A stretch of DNA of 64,000 nt, from assembly GCA_034506255.1 (NCBI GenBank), contig JAPDPX010000003.1:186001-250000 (forward strand), in the 5' to 3' direction. Source of the DNA: a candidate division KSB1 bacterium. GTDB lineage: Bacteria; Zhuqueibacterota; Zhuqueibacteria; Zhuqueibacterales; Zhuqueibacteraceae. A program made the translations under genes and the position numbers. This document shows, piece by piece, positions 36,998 through 46,282 of this stretch. Each line of letters begins with the position of its first letter. The first letter of the stretch is position 1. Under the pieces are notes generated by a model that worked only from the letters and a program-made list of their open reading frames with translations, did not search any database and was not told the origin of the DNA.

Positions 36998-37510
36998 TTA
37001 TTTTTGCCGGCGCGGCACGGTTTTTTTCCGGGTTGATTTCGCCCTGCTCCTGGCAGGCTTTTTCGGCCGTCTGGCTGTCCTGGGCTTGGGCAGGATGTTT
37101 TCCGTGAGCGACAGGGCAATCCCGGAAAGCATGACCTCCGGCCCGAGTTTGGTGAAATCGCCGGACAGCACCCGGGCATCGACATTGGCAAACAGCGAGC
37201 AGCCCGCTTCTTTCTCGATAATCAGGCCGCACACCTTGCCCTTGTTTTCCGCCACGAAGGTGACTTCGCCCAGGGATTCACTCACCACGTAGCCGGTGCA
37301 AAAATGAAGTTGGAGATGACTGGAGGGCGTGTAGACCGAGATCAGGCTGCCGTTTTTTTTGCCGATGGCGATATCGGGATAAATTTCCAAAGAGAGCCGC
37401 CGCCCCGATTCAGGATGGTCCAGAACCATGCGAAAGTTGTTGCCACGCTGCTTGGCTTCCGTCTGCAAAGCTCCGGCAATCTTCTGGATGGCTTTGGCAT
37501 CAAACTTCAC
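36998..37510 (-). CDS. Hypothetical protein with basic C-terminal tail
   Basis: About 170 residues. GTG 37510 is preferred: GGAG lies 5 bases upstream, while GTG 37516 overlaps that site. The first 125 residues are mostly beta-strands with segments such as RLSLEIYPDIAIG, SLISVYTPSSHLQLHF, GLIIEKEAGCSLFANVD and LGPEVMLSGIALSLTE. The last 30 residues are dense in Arg and Lys (ARRPKKPARSRAKSTRKK), suggesting nucleic-acid or membrane binding. I recognise no family. Convergent with nothing, it lies between xerD and csp on the same strand. Confidence 0.65.
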   Translation of the reverse strand: MKFDAKAIQKIAGALQTEAKQRGNNFRMVLDHPESGRRLSLEIYPDIAIGKKNGSLISVYTPSSHLQLHFCTGYVVSESLGEVTFVAENKGKVCGLIIEKEAGCSLFANVDARVLSGDFTKLGPEVMLSGIALSLTENILPKPRTARRPKKPARSRAKSTRKKTVPRRQK

Positions 37511-37578
37511 ATTCACTCCTCAGCGTGATCACGGCCACCGCACAGCGATGCCCCGGCGGCGCTGCGGCGCGCCGGTCG

Positions 37579-37782
37579 TCACAGCTTGATGACTTTCGTC
37601 GCCTGCAATCCCTTTTCCCCCTGCACACACTCGAATTCGACCTCCGCCCCTTGCGGCAGCGTCCGGAAGCCTTCCATCTGGATCACGGAAAAATGCACGA
37701 AAACGTCCTCCCCTCCGTCAAGCTGTTCGATGAAACCATACCCCTTGTTCTCGTTGAACCACTTGACCCGGCCGCGTGGCAT
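37579..37782 (-). CDS. csp: Cold-shock protein (CspA family)
   Basis: A 67-residue single cold-shock domain with RNP1 motif NKGYGFIE and RNP2 motif DVFVHFS, which bind single-stranded RNA and DNA. The full family length is present. The start ATG 37782 is preceded by AAGGAGGT. A near-consensus promoter with a roughly 85-base 5'-UTR lies upstream (37876-37904, minus strand), a layout common for cold-shock genes whose UTR can act in temperature control. Confidence 0.95.
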   Translation of the reverse strand: MPRGRVKWFNENKGYGFIEQLDGGEDVFVHFSVIQMEGFRTLPQGAEVEFECVQGEKGLQATKVIKL

Positions 37783-37875
37783 ACGTTCGACAACCTCCTT
37801 GCTTTGCGCCGGCAGCCCGGTTTCCTTGCTTACTTGCCCAATAAAAAACCGCGCCCGGCTGATTTAAACGCAAAA

Positions 37876-37904
37876 AATATAGACAGTTTTTGTTTGGATG
37901 TCAA
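37876..37904 (-). promoter_or_regulatory. Near-consensus sigma-70 promoter of csp
   Basis: On the minus strand: TTGACA (37899-37904), a 17-base spacer, TATATT (37876-37881). Transcription would start near 37869, giving a leader of about 85-90 bases before the csp start. Confidence 0.82.
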
Positions 37905-37946
37905 GCGCAATTTCGGCCGCCGCGGCCGGCCCCTGCAACAAAACGC

Positions 37947-37974
37947 TTGAAATTTGCAGACGGAAAATTAGATT
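37947..37974 (+). promoter_or_regulatory. Candidate promoter of DUF1761 gene
   Basis: TTGAAA (37947-37952), 16-base spacer, TAGATT (37969-37974), 69 bases upstream of ATG 38043. It is divergent from the csp promoter. Confidence 0.5.
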
Positions 37975-38042
37975 GACGTCCGTTGCCACGCGCGCAGTCC
38001 TTGCGTGCCCCGGTTGTGAACCCAGGTCGTCGGAGGTGAGAT

Positions 38043-38447
38043 ATGCCAACCAGTCCTGTGGCGGTTTTGGTGGCAGCGCTGGTCTATTTTGTGTTGGGAG
38101 GTCTGTGGTATTCACCCCTCATGTTTGCCAGGCCCTGGATGGCGCTGGTGGGCATTTCAGAGGAGCAGATCCGGCAAAAGGGGGGAGCGGGAAAGGCTTA
38201 TGCCGTGGCCGTTCTGTGCTCGTTGATCATCGCGTTTGTACTGGCGATTTTGGTCAACCAACAGACGCCGGCGAACCTGTTTACCGGTGCGCAAACCGGC
38301 TTGATGACCGGCGTGGGATTGGTGGCCATGACGGCATTCACCACCAGCACCTTCGAGGCCCGGCCGCTCAAGCTCTTCCTCATCGACGCCGGCTACAACG
38401 TCGTTGGTTTCATCCTCGCTGGTGCGATTCTGGGTGCGTGGCGTTAG
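38043..38447 (+). CDS. DUF1761 family small integral membrane protein
   Basis: A 134-residue protein; ATG 38043 follows GGAGGTGAGAT. Four hydrophobic helices are visible: 6-26, 54-72, 82-103 and 112-132. The N-terminal VAALVYFVLGGLWYSPLMF and the pattern of a Gly-Tyr-Ser-rich loop match the DUF1761 family of bacterial membrane proteins, whose function is unknown. It is divergent from csp. Confidence 0.85.
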   Translation: MPTSPVAVLVAALVYFVLGGLWYSPLMFARPWMALVGISEEQIRQKGGAGKAYAVAVLCSLIIAFVLAILVNQQTPANLFTGAQTGLMTGVGLVAMTAFTTSTFEARPLKLFLIDAGYNVVGFILAGAILGAWR

Positions 38448-38668
38448 TGTTGTGCCCTCTCGTTTGGCATTCCCGGGCTGAATAGCGGCGTAAATGTTCG
38501 CCGGCGATGGCGGGAAAGTTGATCCGGTCCGTGAAGCCACCCTGCCCGGGCGGGCCAATCTGCGGGTGTGCCAGGCCCGGTTCGGTCAAAACAGCCGCAC
38601 GATCCACGCGGGAGGCGCATGGTGGTTCTGCACGTGTCGCTTCTGGCTTGCTTGGAAAATTCTCACGC

Positions 38669-39919
38669 ATGTCTGTCTCCCCCGCCATCCAGGAAAATGC
38701 CACGCCGCTGCGCTGGTTGTTTCTCGATTTGAATTCCTACTTCGCTTCGATCGAGCAGGAGCTGCGGCCGGAGCTGCGCGGGAAACCCGTGGCCGTGGTG
38801 CCGGTGATGACCGACCGCACGTGCTGCATTGCCGCGAGCTACGAGGCCAAGGCGTTCGGTGTGAAAACCGGGACGCTCGTGGCCGACGCCAAAAAGCTCT
38901 GCCCGAAAATTCAACTGGTCGAAGCGCGGCATCGCATCTATGTCGAGTATCACCACAAAATCGTGCAGGCGGTGGAGTCCTGCCTGCCGGTGGCCGCGGT
39001 GCTGTCGATCGACGAAATGGCGTGCCGGCTGATCGGGCGGGAGCGCGAGATCGAAAATGCCCTGGCCTTTGCCCGCAAAATCAAGCAGACGCTGCGGGAA
39101 AAAGTCGGCAGCACGTTGCGCTGCTCGGTGGGCCTGGCACCCAACCGCTTTTTGGCGAAAGTCGCGACAGATTTGCAAAAGCCGGACGGACTGGTGGTGA
39201 TTCGCGTGCAGGATCTGCCCGCCGTGCTTCATCCGGTGCAGTTGCAGGATTTGCCGGGCATCGGCGCACGCATGCATGCACGACTGCTCAGCCACGGCAT
39301 CCGTACCGTCAGGCAACTGTGCGCACTTTCGAAAACCGAGATGGCCAAAATTTGGGGTGGCATCATCGGTGAGCGTTTTTGGCACTGGCTGCGCGGGGAT
39401 GATTTGCCGGAAATCGCCACCCGCCGCCGCACGGTCGGACATTCGCATGTGTTGCCGCCGGAGTTGCGCAATGATGAAGACGCCTATGCCGTGGCGAAAA
39501 AACTCGTGCACAAGGCGGCCGCGCGTTTGCGGCACATGAATTACTGGGCGGGCGTGTTGGCGTTGAGTATCCGCTTCGGGTGGCAGGAGGGCTGGTCGGA
39601 AAAAATCAGCATGGTCGAATGCCAGGACACCTTGACCATGCTCGAGGCCCTGGCAAAGTTGTGGCGACAACGGCCGCCGGGGAATCCCCTGGCGGTGGGC
39701 GTGACCTTGCTCGATCTCGTGCCCAACGAATTGCACAATCTCTCGCTGTTCGAAGATCCCAGGCGCGGCAAGCTCGCCCGGGCGATGGATGCCATCAATG
39801 CGAAATACGGCACGGATGCCGTCTATTTCGGCGGCATTCACGCTTCCAAACACGCCGCCCCCACGCGCATTGCCTTCAGCAGTATTCCCGAGCTGTGGAC
39901 GTTTGAGGAGCATTGCTGA
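38669..39919 (+). CDS. dinB: Y-family DNA polymerase (DinB/Pol IV-like)
   Basis: A 416-residue translesion polymerase. Start ATG 38669 lies close to the first catalytic motif LFLDLNSYFASIEQEL, where Asp binds metal and the Tyr/Phe pair forms the steric gate. Further motifs: CCIAASYEAKAFGVKTG, VLSIDEMACRL (catalytic Asp-Glu; usual YSIDE is LSIDE here), GLAPNRFLAKVATDLQKPDG, and the helix-hairpin-helix DLPGIGARMHARLL. The little-finger domain runs from about 235. The ribosome site is weak (GGAAAA). It may be a somewhat distant Pol IV, but all metal ligands appear intact. Confidence 0.93.
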   Translation: MSVSPAIQENATPLRWLFLDLNSYFASIEQELRPELRGKPVAVVPVMTDRTCCIAASYEAKAFGVKTGTLVADAKKLCPKIQLVEARHRIYVEYHHKIVQAVESCLPVAAVLSIDEMACRLIGREREIENALAFARKIKQTLREKVGSTLRCSVGLAPNRFLAKVATDLQKPDGLVVIRVQDLPAVLHPVQLQDLPGIGARMHARLLSHGIRTVRQLCALSKTEMAKIWGGIIGERFWHWLRGDDLPEIATRRRTVGHSHVLPPELRNDEDAYAVAKKLVHKAAARLRHMNYWAGVLALSIRFGWQEGWSEKISMVECQDTLTMLEALAKLWRQRPPGNPLAVGVTLLDLVPNELHNLSLFEDPRRGKLARAMDAINAKYGTDAVYFGGIHASKHAAPTRIAFSSIPELWTFEEHC

Positions 39920-40123
39920 GTAAAAGGCCGCGCACCGGTTTGGAAGGAAGCTTTTTGCAGATGGCCGGCGCGGGTGGTTTGAACGCGGGCATGCCGGAGA
40001 CGGCGGGGCGGCGGCTGGAACCGGCGCTTTGTGAAAAAAAATGTTCGCATCCGGCCTGCACGCCATGCCGGCAGACCGTTGTGCGGAAGTCAACATGAGC
40101 AGCAGGCAGTGAATCCTCCCTGG

Positions 40124-40879
40124 ATGGAATCAATGTCTCCCGCCATTCCTGTAGGCGTCTCCAACCGTCACTTTCATCTCGCGCCGGCGGATGTCGAAAA
40201 ACTTTTCGGCACCGGTTATCAACTCACCAAATGGCGTGACATTTCGCAACAAGGCCAGTTTGCCGCGCATGAGACCCTCGAGGTCGTCGGTCCCAAAGGC
40301 CGGCTCGAACGCGTGCGGGTCGTCGGCCCGCCGCGCGGGCAGACGCAACTGGAAATCTCGCGCACCGATGCCATCGTGCTCGGTCTCGATCCGCCGGTGC
40401 GTTATTCCGGCGATTTAAAGGGCTCGCCCGGCGCGCGGCTGGTCGGCCCGCAAGGCGATGTGGTTTTGCGTGAAGGCGTCATCATTCCGCAGCGCCACAT
40501 TCACATGAGTCCTGCGGATGCGAAGCGGTTCGGGGTCAAGGATCGCGACCGCGTCATCGTTGCGCCCCTGCCAAAAATCCTGCCGGCCGGCAGCGAAGAC
40601 CGCCGTCTCATCTTTGACAATGTGCTGATCCGCGTCGATCCCTCCTTTGTGCTCGATTTTCATCTGGACACCGACGAAGCTAATGCGGCGGGTCTCGTCA
40701 CCGGCGACAAAGTTTGCATCATCGGCCATTCCAAAAACGTCACCACAGCCGCGAAGCTGATCACCGAAAACGACGTGCGCCGGGCCATTCTGGAAAAAAG
40801 AAGAATCAAAGTGCCGGCCGGCACCAGGGTGACACCCGCTGCCGCCGAGCTGGCAAAAGCACACAAGGTGTTTGTTTGA
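40124..40879 (+). CDS. pduL: Phosphate propanoyltransferase/phosphotransacylase
   Basis: A 251-residue protein that swaps CoA and phosphate on short acyl groups (propanoyl or acetyl). It has two PTAC-type halves, each with metal-binding His clusters: VGVSNRHFHLAP and IIPQRHIHMSP. The start is not certain: ATG 40124 or 40133, or GTG 40109 with AGCAGG upstream. No encapsulation peptide typical of microcompartment PduL is seen at the N-terminus. It is followed 45 bases later by a degenerate Nudix gene, with which it probably forms an operon. No other microcompartment gene is in the window. Confidence 0.9.
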   Translation: MESMSPAIPVGVSNRHFHLAPADVEKLFGTGYQLTKWRDISQQGQFAAHETLEVVGPKGRLERVRVVGPPRGQTQLEISRTDAIVLGLDPPVRYSGDLKGSPGARLVGPQGDVVLREGVIIPQRHIHMSPADAKRFGVKDRDRVIVAPLPKILPAGSEDRRLIFDNVLIRVDPSFVLDFHLDTDEANAAGLVTGDKVCIIGHSKNVTTAAKLITENDVRRAILEKRRIKVPAGTRVTPAAAELAKAHKVFV

Positions 40880-40924
40880 CGTTGCCGCCGGGTTGGGCCG
40901 TTGACAGGCGCCCGCAGGGAATAA

Positions 40925-41713
40925 ATGCATGAGTGCGATCACGCCTTTTTCATGAAAGCCTCCCTCCCTCCCTTTCGCCTGCTCTGCCGCGGGTGCTGGC
41001 CGCCCGCGCAAGTGAATGTCGTTTTTCAGGATCATTTCCACGTCTTGCCGCCGCCGCATGCCCGACAGGCCGCGGCGTTTTGGCAGGAGCTCGTGGCAAC
41101 TTCCGGCAATCATCTCTACAACGGCGAACTTTTCCGCCTGGAAAAATTTTCCGCCAGCCCGCAGCTTTTGGAGTTGCGTTTGACGCGCACCTGCTATCGC
41201 GATCAACTCTACAACAATGCCCGTCTCCGGGAATTGGGTGAGGCGCAGGCCACGCGCGGCCTGGGCATCAGCGCGATTGTCATCACCAGCGACAACTGCA
41301 CGCCCATCATTCGCCGCAGTCTGCACCTGGGGGAGGCGCCGGGCATGCTGGATGTCATCGGCGGGCATGCCCACCCGCATCTGCATCTGCGCGGCGGCCG
41401 GCCGGATTTGTTCGCTGCCATGGCCGAAGAAGTCACCGCGGAGTTGGGCCTGCAGCCGGAAGCCGTTGCGGTGGAAAGCTGCACTGGCATGGTCGAGAAT
41501 CCCGTCACACTGAAACCCGACCTGGTTTTCCTGGTGCGCCTGCGGTGCACCATGGCGGAAGTCAGACAGCTCGTCGCGCACGCCCGTGAAGCGGAGGAAT
41601 TCACCGAATTGCTGGCGGTGCAGGTTTCCGCCGTGCGGGAATTCTGCGCAGCCCGTCACGCAGAATTGACGGCTCCGGCGCTGGGGTGTCTGACCATTTT
41701 GGCATCATTGTAG
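40925..41713 (+). CDS. Degenerate Nudix-fold protein
   Basis: A 262-residue protein; ATG 40925 follows AGGGAATAA. The middle section (IGGHAHPHLHLRGG, then EEVTAELGL) resembles the Nudix box, but the REUXEE helix reads EE rather than RE and no clear Gly-x5-Glu spacing is present, so the pattern is weak. The overall arrangement, with the N-terminal extension and late Nudix-like helix, is reminiscent of UDP-sugar hydrolases of the NUDT22 type. Catalytic competence is doubtful. It is probably co-transcribed with pduL. Confidence 0.5.
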   Translation: MHECDHAFFMKASLPPFRLLCRGCWPPAQVNVVFQDHFHVLPPPHARQAAAFWQELVATSGNHLYNGELFRLEKFSASPQLLELRLTRTCYRDQLYNNARLRELGEAQATRGLGISAIVITSDNCTPIIRRSLHLGEAPGMLDVIGGHAHPHLHLRGGRPDLFAAMAEEVTAELGLQPEAVAVESCTGMVENPVTLKPDLVFLVRLRCTMAEVRQLVAHAREAEEFTELLAVQVSAVREFCAARHAELTAPALGCLTILASL

Positions 41714-41994
41714 TCCGGCCAGGTTGCGTCCCGCGTGCTCCCGGCGTTCTCAGCCGGACGGAAATGTTGTGCGGGTGAATTCGCCGGGGCAGCATTGTCA
41801 GAGCGGCCTCGAGTTTGTCACAACCGTGCCGCGCCCTCCGCGCGGTGCGGTCATGATGAAAGCATCTTGTGAAGCGCCAGTGAGCGTGAAAGCTGTGCAA
41901 GCTCCCGGCATGGCCGCAGGCACTTTGCAAAATTCCCCCCTGCCGACAGCCCAATGGGCGATGACCATTTCCGTGATTCGTGGAGAGAGGTGAT

Positions 41995-43482
41995 ATGGCA
42001 AAATTTTACAATCTGCCGTGGCCACTCATTGCGCTGGCCGCGCTCAGCCTGCTGGGCTGCGCCGCCGGGATCCGATTGCAGGAAAATGACACCCATCCCG
42101 TCGCCGCCCTGCGGCGCCGCCTCGACGCCCTGCTCGCTGATTCCGCCCTCGCGCGCACCACGGCAGGCGTGAAAATTGTGTCCCTGCAAACCGGCGAGGT
42201 GCTGTACGAACGCAACGCGCATTTGCTGTTCCATCCCGCTTCCAATCAAAAGCTGCTCACCGCGGCGGCGGCGTTGAAACTGCTCGGCCCGGCCTTCACA
42301 TTCAACACCAGTCTGGTCTGTGACTCCGCCGCCCTGCACGAGAGCGTCATTGCAGGTGATCTTTATCTCGTCGGCCGGGGCAATCCTGATTTGACGACGA
42401 ATGATTTGTTGAGCCTGGCGCATGCGCTGGCACAGCGGGGTATTCGCGAGATTCGCGGCAATTTGCTGTGCGACGATTATTATTTTGACGAGGTGCGCTG
42501 GGGTGCCGGCTGGATGTGGGATGATGATTACGAGCGCTTCACGGCGCTGACGGTAAATGACAACCTGGTGCGGCTAACCGTCTCGCCGGCAGCGAAAGTG
42601 GGTGACGTGGCACAGGTTGAGGTCGTCCCGAACACGCCCCACACAACCATCGTCAACACCAGCGTGACAACGGCCAGCACGGCGCAGAGCGATTCCCTGC
42701 GCCTGCCGGCTCTTGCGGTGACACGGCGTGCGGCGAATGTGTTGGTGGTGGAGGGTGCGCTGGCGCGCGATGCGCAACCGCGCACCTTCACCTGCACCGT
42801 GGTGGAACCCGAAATTTTTGCGGGGCAAATCCTGCGCGGGCTGTTGCAGCAACTTGGCATCAAATGCCACGGCGGCGTGCAGCGCGGCTTGCACCCGGCG
42901 AGGGCGGTGACGCTCGCCGAGCATCGTGCGCCGCTGCTGCCGGTGCTGATCAATCTCAACAAGATTTCGGATAATCTGAGTGCCGAATTGATGTTGAAAG
43001 TGGTGGCGGCGGAGGTTGCCGGCCGGCCGGGCACGGCTGAGAAGGGCATGCAGGTGATTCGCCGGTTTCTGGCCAGCGCCCAGGTTGATACTAATGCGTT
43101 GCATTTGGCGGACGGCTCGGGAGTGTCGCGCTACAATCTCATCACGCCGGAAGAAATCGTGAAGCTGCTGAGCGCGATGTGGCGGGATTTTTCGGTGCGC
43201 AACGAGTTTCTGGCCACCCTGCCGATTGCGGGTGTGGATGGCACATTGGCGAATCGCATGAAAGGTACGGCGGCGGAGGGCCTCCTGCGCGCGAAAACCG
43301 GCAGCTTGACCGGGGTGAGTTCCCTCTCAGGTTATGCGACAACGGCGGAAGGCGAAGAAATCGCGTTCGCGATGATGATGCAGCATTTTCTGGGTTCCGC
43401 CGGCGGCGTGCGGCGGGTGCAGGATCGAATTGCAGCGGAGATGTGCGGGTTGAGACGCCGCGGCGCACTCCCAGCAAAATGA
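41995..43482 (+). CDS. dacB: D-alanyl-D-alanine carboxypeptidase/endopeptidase, PBP4 type
   Basis: A 495-residue protein; ATG 41995 follows GAGAGG. The N-terminus is a lipoprotein signal with lipobox LSLLGC (Cys22), so it is probably membrane-anchored in the periplasm. Serine-peptidase family S13 motifs: SNQK (Ser83, Lys86), SDN (Ser325, Asn327) and KTG (434-436) are all present, with the large insertion between the first two motifs that is typical of PBP4. It trims or cleaves peptidoglycan cross-links. A perfect terminator follows at 43549. Confidence 0.94.
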   Translation: MAKFYNLPWPLIALAALSLLGCAAGIRLQENDTHPVAALRRRLDALLADSALARTTAGVKIVSLQTGEVLYERNAHLLFHPASNQKLLTAAAALKLLGPAFTFNTSLVCDSAALHESVIAGDLYLVGRGNPDLTTNDLLSLAHALAQRGIREIRGNLLCDDYYFDEVRWGAGWMWDDDYERFTALTVNDNLVRLTVSPAAKVGDVAQVEVVPNTPHTTIVNTSVTTASTAQSDSLRLPALAVTRRAANVLVVEGALARDAQPRTFTCTVVEPEIFAGQILRGLLQQLGIKCHGGVQRGLHPARAVTLAEHRAPLLPVLINLNKISDNLSAELMLKVVAAEVAGRPGTAEKGMQVIRRFLASAQVDTNALHLADGSGVSRYNLITPEEIVKLLSAMWRDFSVRNEFLATLPIAGVDGTLANRMKGTAAEGLLRAKTGSLTGVSSLSGYATTAEGEEIAFAMMMQHFLGSAGGVRRVQDRIAAEMCGLRRRGALPAK

Positions 43483-43548
43483 AGCAAAAGGCAGCCGCCG
43501 GTGCGTTCAAACGATATGAGTGATTGGCGGCCTGCACCGGCCGCGCCC

Positions 43549-43580
43549 CAAAAGCCATCCCGATGCGGGGATGGCTTTTG
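43549..43580. terminator. Perfect 13-bp bidirectional terminator
   Basis: CAAAAGCCATCCC/GGGATGGCTTTTG with a 6-base loop, located between the convergent ends of dacB and mlaD. It is followed by TTTTT on the plus strand, and the stem itself supplies a T run on the minus strand. Confidence 0.92.
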
Positions 43581-43607
43581 GTTTTTCAGCTTTCCAGTTC
43601 CGGCCCG

Positions 43608-44519
43608 TCAGAAGCGGAAGACGCTGAATTGCAGGTATTTCGAGGGGTTCTTGTTGATATCTTCCAGCAGGCGATTGGCTTCTTCGAGGGTGTGGTTGAA
43701 TTTGTCGTACAGCTCTGCGTCATGTATGGCTTTGCCCACCGCGCCCTGGCGGTTCTCCACCATTGCCAGCAATTTTTGCGCGGTGGTCACGGCGCTGTCG
43801 AGTTTGGCGATGATGACCGGCAGGTTGGCGGTGCCGGCGTTCACGTTGTTGATGATGCTGTCGACGGAGGCGTTGTTGGTTTGCCAGAAGGCACGCAGCT
43901 CGCGCGAAATGCTGTCGAAGCGGGCGATAGTGTTGCTCAAGTGGCGGCGGTCTTTGTCAAGGTTGGCATTGATCTTGTTGGAGATGCTTTCCATGTTGAT
44001 CAGGGTGGCGGAAATAGCGCGCTGGGCAGAGCGGTCGAAAGCCGAGTCCATCGCGGCATTCAGGCGCTGCAATAGGGCCCTGGTTTCGGCCATGATGTCG
44101 TTCATGCCGCCGCCGGCATCGGCAAGGTCGCTGATGTATTCCCCGACAATGGTGTCATCCTCCTGGAGCAATTCCGGGGAGCTGCCGGGCATCAAATCGA
44201 TGTATTTTTCCCCGATCATGCCGATGCTGCGAATGGCGCAGCGCGAGTCCCGGCTGAAAGGGGTCTGGCCGTTGAGCCAGGCGCGTACGATGACGTGGCC
44301 CTGTTCCAGCCGCATATCGAGGATGCGCCCGACCTTGTATCCCCCCACCGTGATGGCATCGTTTTTTTCGAGACCGGTGACGTTGTTGAAAATGATGTTG
44401 ATCTCGAACCCGTGCTGCCGGACGGGTATGTCGCGCAGGAAAATGTATCCGTAGATGCCGATCGCGATCGCGATCAGGATCATCGCACCCACGACTACTT
44501 CATTTGTCCATCGCCGCAT
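43608..44519 (-). CDS. mlaD: MCE/MlaD-family lipid-transport substrate-binding protein
   Basis: A 303-residue protein with an N-terminal membrane helix (9-29, VVVGAMILIAIAIGIYGYIF). The MCE domain follows, with VTGLEKNDAITVGGYKVGRI and SIGMIGEKYIDLMPG. The remaining 170 residues form a long coiled-coil or helical region, longer than E. coli MlaD. Such proteins form hexameric rings holding lipid for transport between inner and outer membranes. It is the last gene of the hydroxylase-mlaE-mlaF-mlaD operon on this strand, 162 bases after mlaF, with a GC hairpin (44651-44673) in the gap. Confidence 0.92.
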   Translation of the reverse strand: MRRWTNEVVVGAMILIAIAIGIYGYIFLRDIPVRQHGFEINIIFNNVTGLEKNDAITVGGYKVGRILDMRLEQGHVIVRAWLNGQTPFSRDSRCAIRSIGMIGEKYIDLMPGSSPELLQEDDTIVGEYISDLADAGGGMNDIMAETRALLQRLNAAMDSAFDRSAQRAISATLINMESISNKINANLDKDRRHLSNTIARFDSISRELRAFWQTNNASVDSIINNVNAGTANLPVIIAKLDSAVTTAQKLLAMVENRQGAVGKAIHDAELYDKFNHTLEEANRLLEDINKNPSKYLQFSVFRF

Positions 44520-44681
44520 GGCGTAACTCCCAAACGGATCACAGATGACGAAAAAACGCGTGGCCCGTGCCTGGACCTGAACTTGGCTCCGTCCTGAAAC
44601 GCTGTCTTGCGGGTAATTGTTGCGGGAAATTTCAGTTCACTTGATTGTTTGCAGCGGCCGGACAAGCCGCTGCCGTCCGCT

Positions 44682-45437
44682 TCACGCGGCATCCCGCTTC
44701 AGCCATTCGTGCCCGCGCGCGCTCTCCAGAAATTCCAGCACCGCGGGCTCATCGCTTTGCGCCAGCTCCGCGGGCGTGCCATAGAAGTGAATCCGGCCCT
44801 CGTGCAGCATGGCGACCTTGTGGGCGACGCGGTAGACGCTGTGCATGTCGTGAGTCACCACCACCGAGGTCACCCCGAGCTGCTGGTTCAAATCGAAGAT
44901 CACCTGGTTGATGGAATCCGCACGCGGCGGGTCGAGGCCGGTGGTGGGTTCGTCGTAGAGCAGAAACTGCGGTTTCATGGCCAGTGCGCGCGCGATCGCC
45001 GCCCGCTTTTTCATGCCGCCGCTCAGCTCGGCGGGGAACTTCTTCTCCACGCCCGCCAGACCAACCATGGCCAGTGCCTCCGCGATACGGTCCTTGATTT
45101 CGCGACTGTTCAGTTTGGTATGGCGGATCAAGCCCATCGCCATGTTTTCCTCGATGGTCATGGAATCGAACAGGGCCGAGCCCTGAAACACCATGCCAAT
45201 CTTCTTGCGAACTTCGACGAGGCGGGGATAGGGAAGCCGTGGAATATCCTCACCGTCCACCAGTATGGAGCCGCGGTCCGGTTTCAGCAGGCCGATGATG
45301 TGTTTGAGCAGGACAGATTTGCCGCAACCGCTGCCCCCGATGATCGCGGTGGTGCAGCCATCTTCGAGCGTCAGGTTCACGCCGCGCAAAACCGGCAGGT
45401 CATCAAAACGTTTCTGCAAATTTTCTATGACAATCAT
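44682..45437 (-). CDS. mlaF: ABC transporter ATPase of the Mla lipid-transport system
   Basis: A 251-residue protein; the start ATG 45437 puts MIVIENLQKRF at the N-terminus as in the family. Walker A GGSGCGKS, Q-loop VFQGSALFDS, ABC signature LSGGMKKRAA, Walker B QFLLYDEPTTGLDP, and the switch His in VVTHDMHSV. It powers lipid movement through the MlaE permease and MlaD ring. The ribosome site is modest (GGGA). It lies 70 bases after mlaE on the same strand. Confidence 0.94.
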   Translation of the reverse strand: MIVIENLQKRFDDLPVLRGVNLTLEDGCTTAIIGGSGCGKSVLLKHIIGLLKPDRGSILVDGEDIPRLPYPRLVEVRKKIGMVFQGSALFDSMTIEENMAMGLIRHTKLNSREIKDRIAEALAMVGLAGVEKKFPAELSGGMKKRAAIARALAMKPQFLLYDEPTTGLDPPRADSINQVIFDLNQQLGVTSVVVTHDMHSVYRVAHKVAMLHEGRIHFYGTPAELAQSDEPAVLEFLESARGHEWLKRDAA

Positions 45438-45507
45438 GCGTGTCCCGCGAGCTGAAAACCATCTTGCCTGCCGCCAGCTTGCAACTTCGATGCCGGCGCC
45501 GGACGCG

Positions 45508-46281
45508 TCATGCCAGGATGACGGTGGCCATGACAAAATCCAGAGTCAGAATCATCAGACATGCCGCCACCGCCGCCTTGGTGGCGGCGCTGCCCACGCC
45601 CTCCGCGCCCTGCCTGGCATTGAAGCCCTGGTAGCAGGCCACCATGATGATGGAAGCACCGAACAGAAGCGATTTGGAAATCGGCAGGGCGAAATCGCGC
45701 CAGTTGGCATATTGCTTGGCTCCCTTGAAGAACTCGAAGGTCGTGATGTCGGCGAGTGAAACAGCGGTAAGCCAGCCCGATACCATGGCGATGAGGGCGG
45801 CAAAAGCGGCCAGTGCCGGCAGCATCACCATGCCGGCGATCAGGCGCGGCACCACCAGATAGGCCACCGGATTGAAGGCCATGGCCTCCAGTGCGTCGAT
45901 CTGTTCGGTCACCTTCATCGTGCCGATTTCCGCGGCGATGGCCGCGCCCACGCGTCCGGCGAGCACCAGCGCTGTCATGGCCGAGGCCAGCTCCTGCATC
46001 ACGGCCTTCTCCACCACCGTGCCGGTGATATACAGGGGTACGGTTTGGGTAAACTGGCGGATTGCCTGCAAGGCCGTCACCATGCCCATGAACATCGAAA
46101 TGTAGGCGACGACGGGCAGGGATTGGACGCCGATCTTCATCATCTGTTCGGCCACCAGCCCTGCCCAGGTGCGCACGTCGGCAAAGGCGATGAGCGTGCG
46201 ATACATCAGCTTGCCGAAACTGCCGACATGGAACAGGAAGTTGAAGACCGCGGCCCCGACTTTCCGGAACAGGTCAATCAT
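45508..46281 (-). CDS. mlaE: MlaE-family permease of the lipid-transport ABC system
   Basis: A 257-residue protein with about five membrane segments and the conserved MlaE signature: QLASAMTALVLAGRVGAAIAAE-type motif (residues AMTALVLAGRVGAAIAAEIG), EQIDALEAMAFNPVAYLVVPR and FGKLMYRTLIAF near the N-terminus. Its start overlaps the stop of the upstream hydroxylase gene (TGACATG arrangement at 46279-46285), so translation is coupled. It is the transmembrane part of the ABC lipid transporter. Confidence 0.95.
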   Translation of the reverse strand: MIDLFRKVGAAVFNFLFHVGSFGKLMYRTLIAFADVRTWAGLVAEQMMKIGVQSLPVVAYISMFMGMVTALQAIRQFTQTVPLYITGTVVEKAVMQELASAMTALVLAGRVGAAIAAEIGTMKVTEQIDALEAMAFNPVAYLVVPRLIAGMVMLPALAAFAALIAMVSGWLTAVSLADITTFEFFKGAKQYANWRDFALPISKSLLFGASIIMVACYQGFNARQGAEGVGSAATKAAVAACLMILTLDFVMATVILA

Positions 46282-46282
46282 G

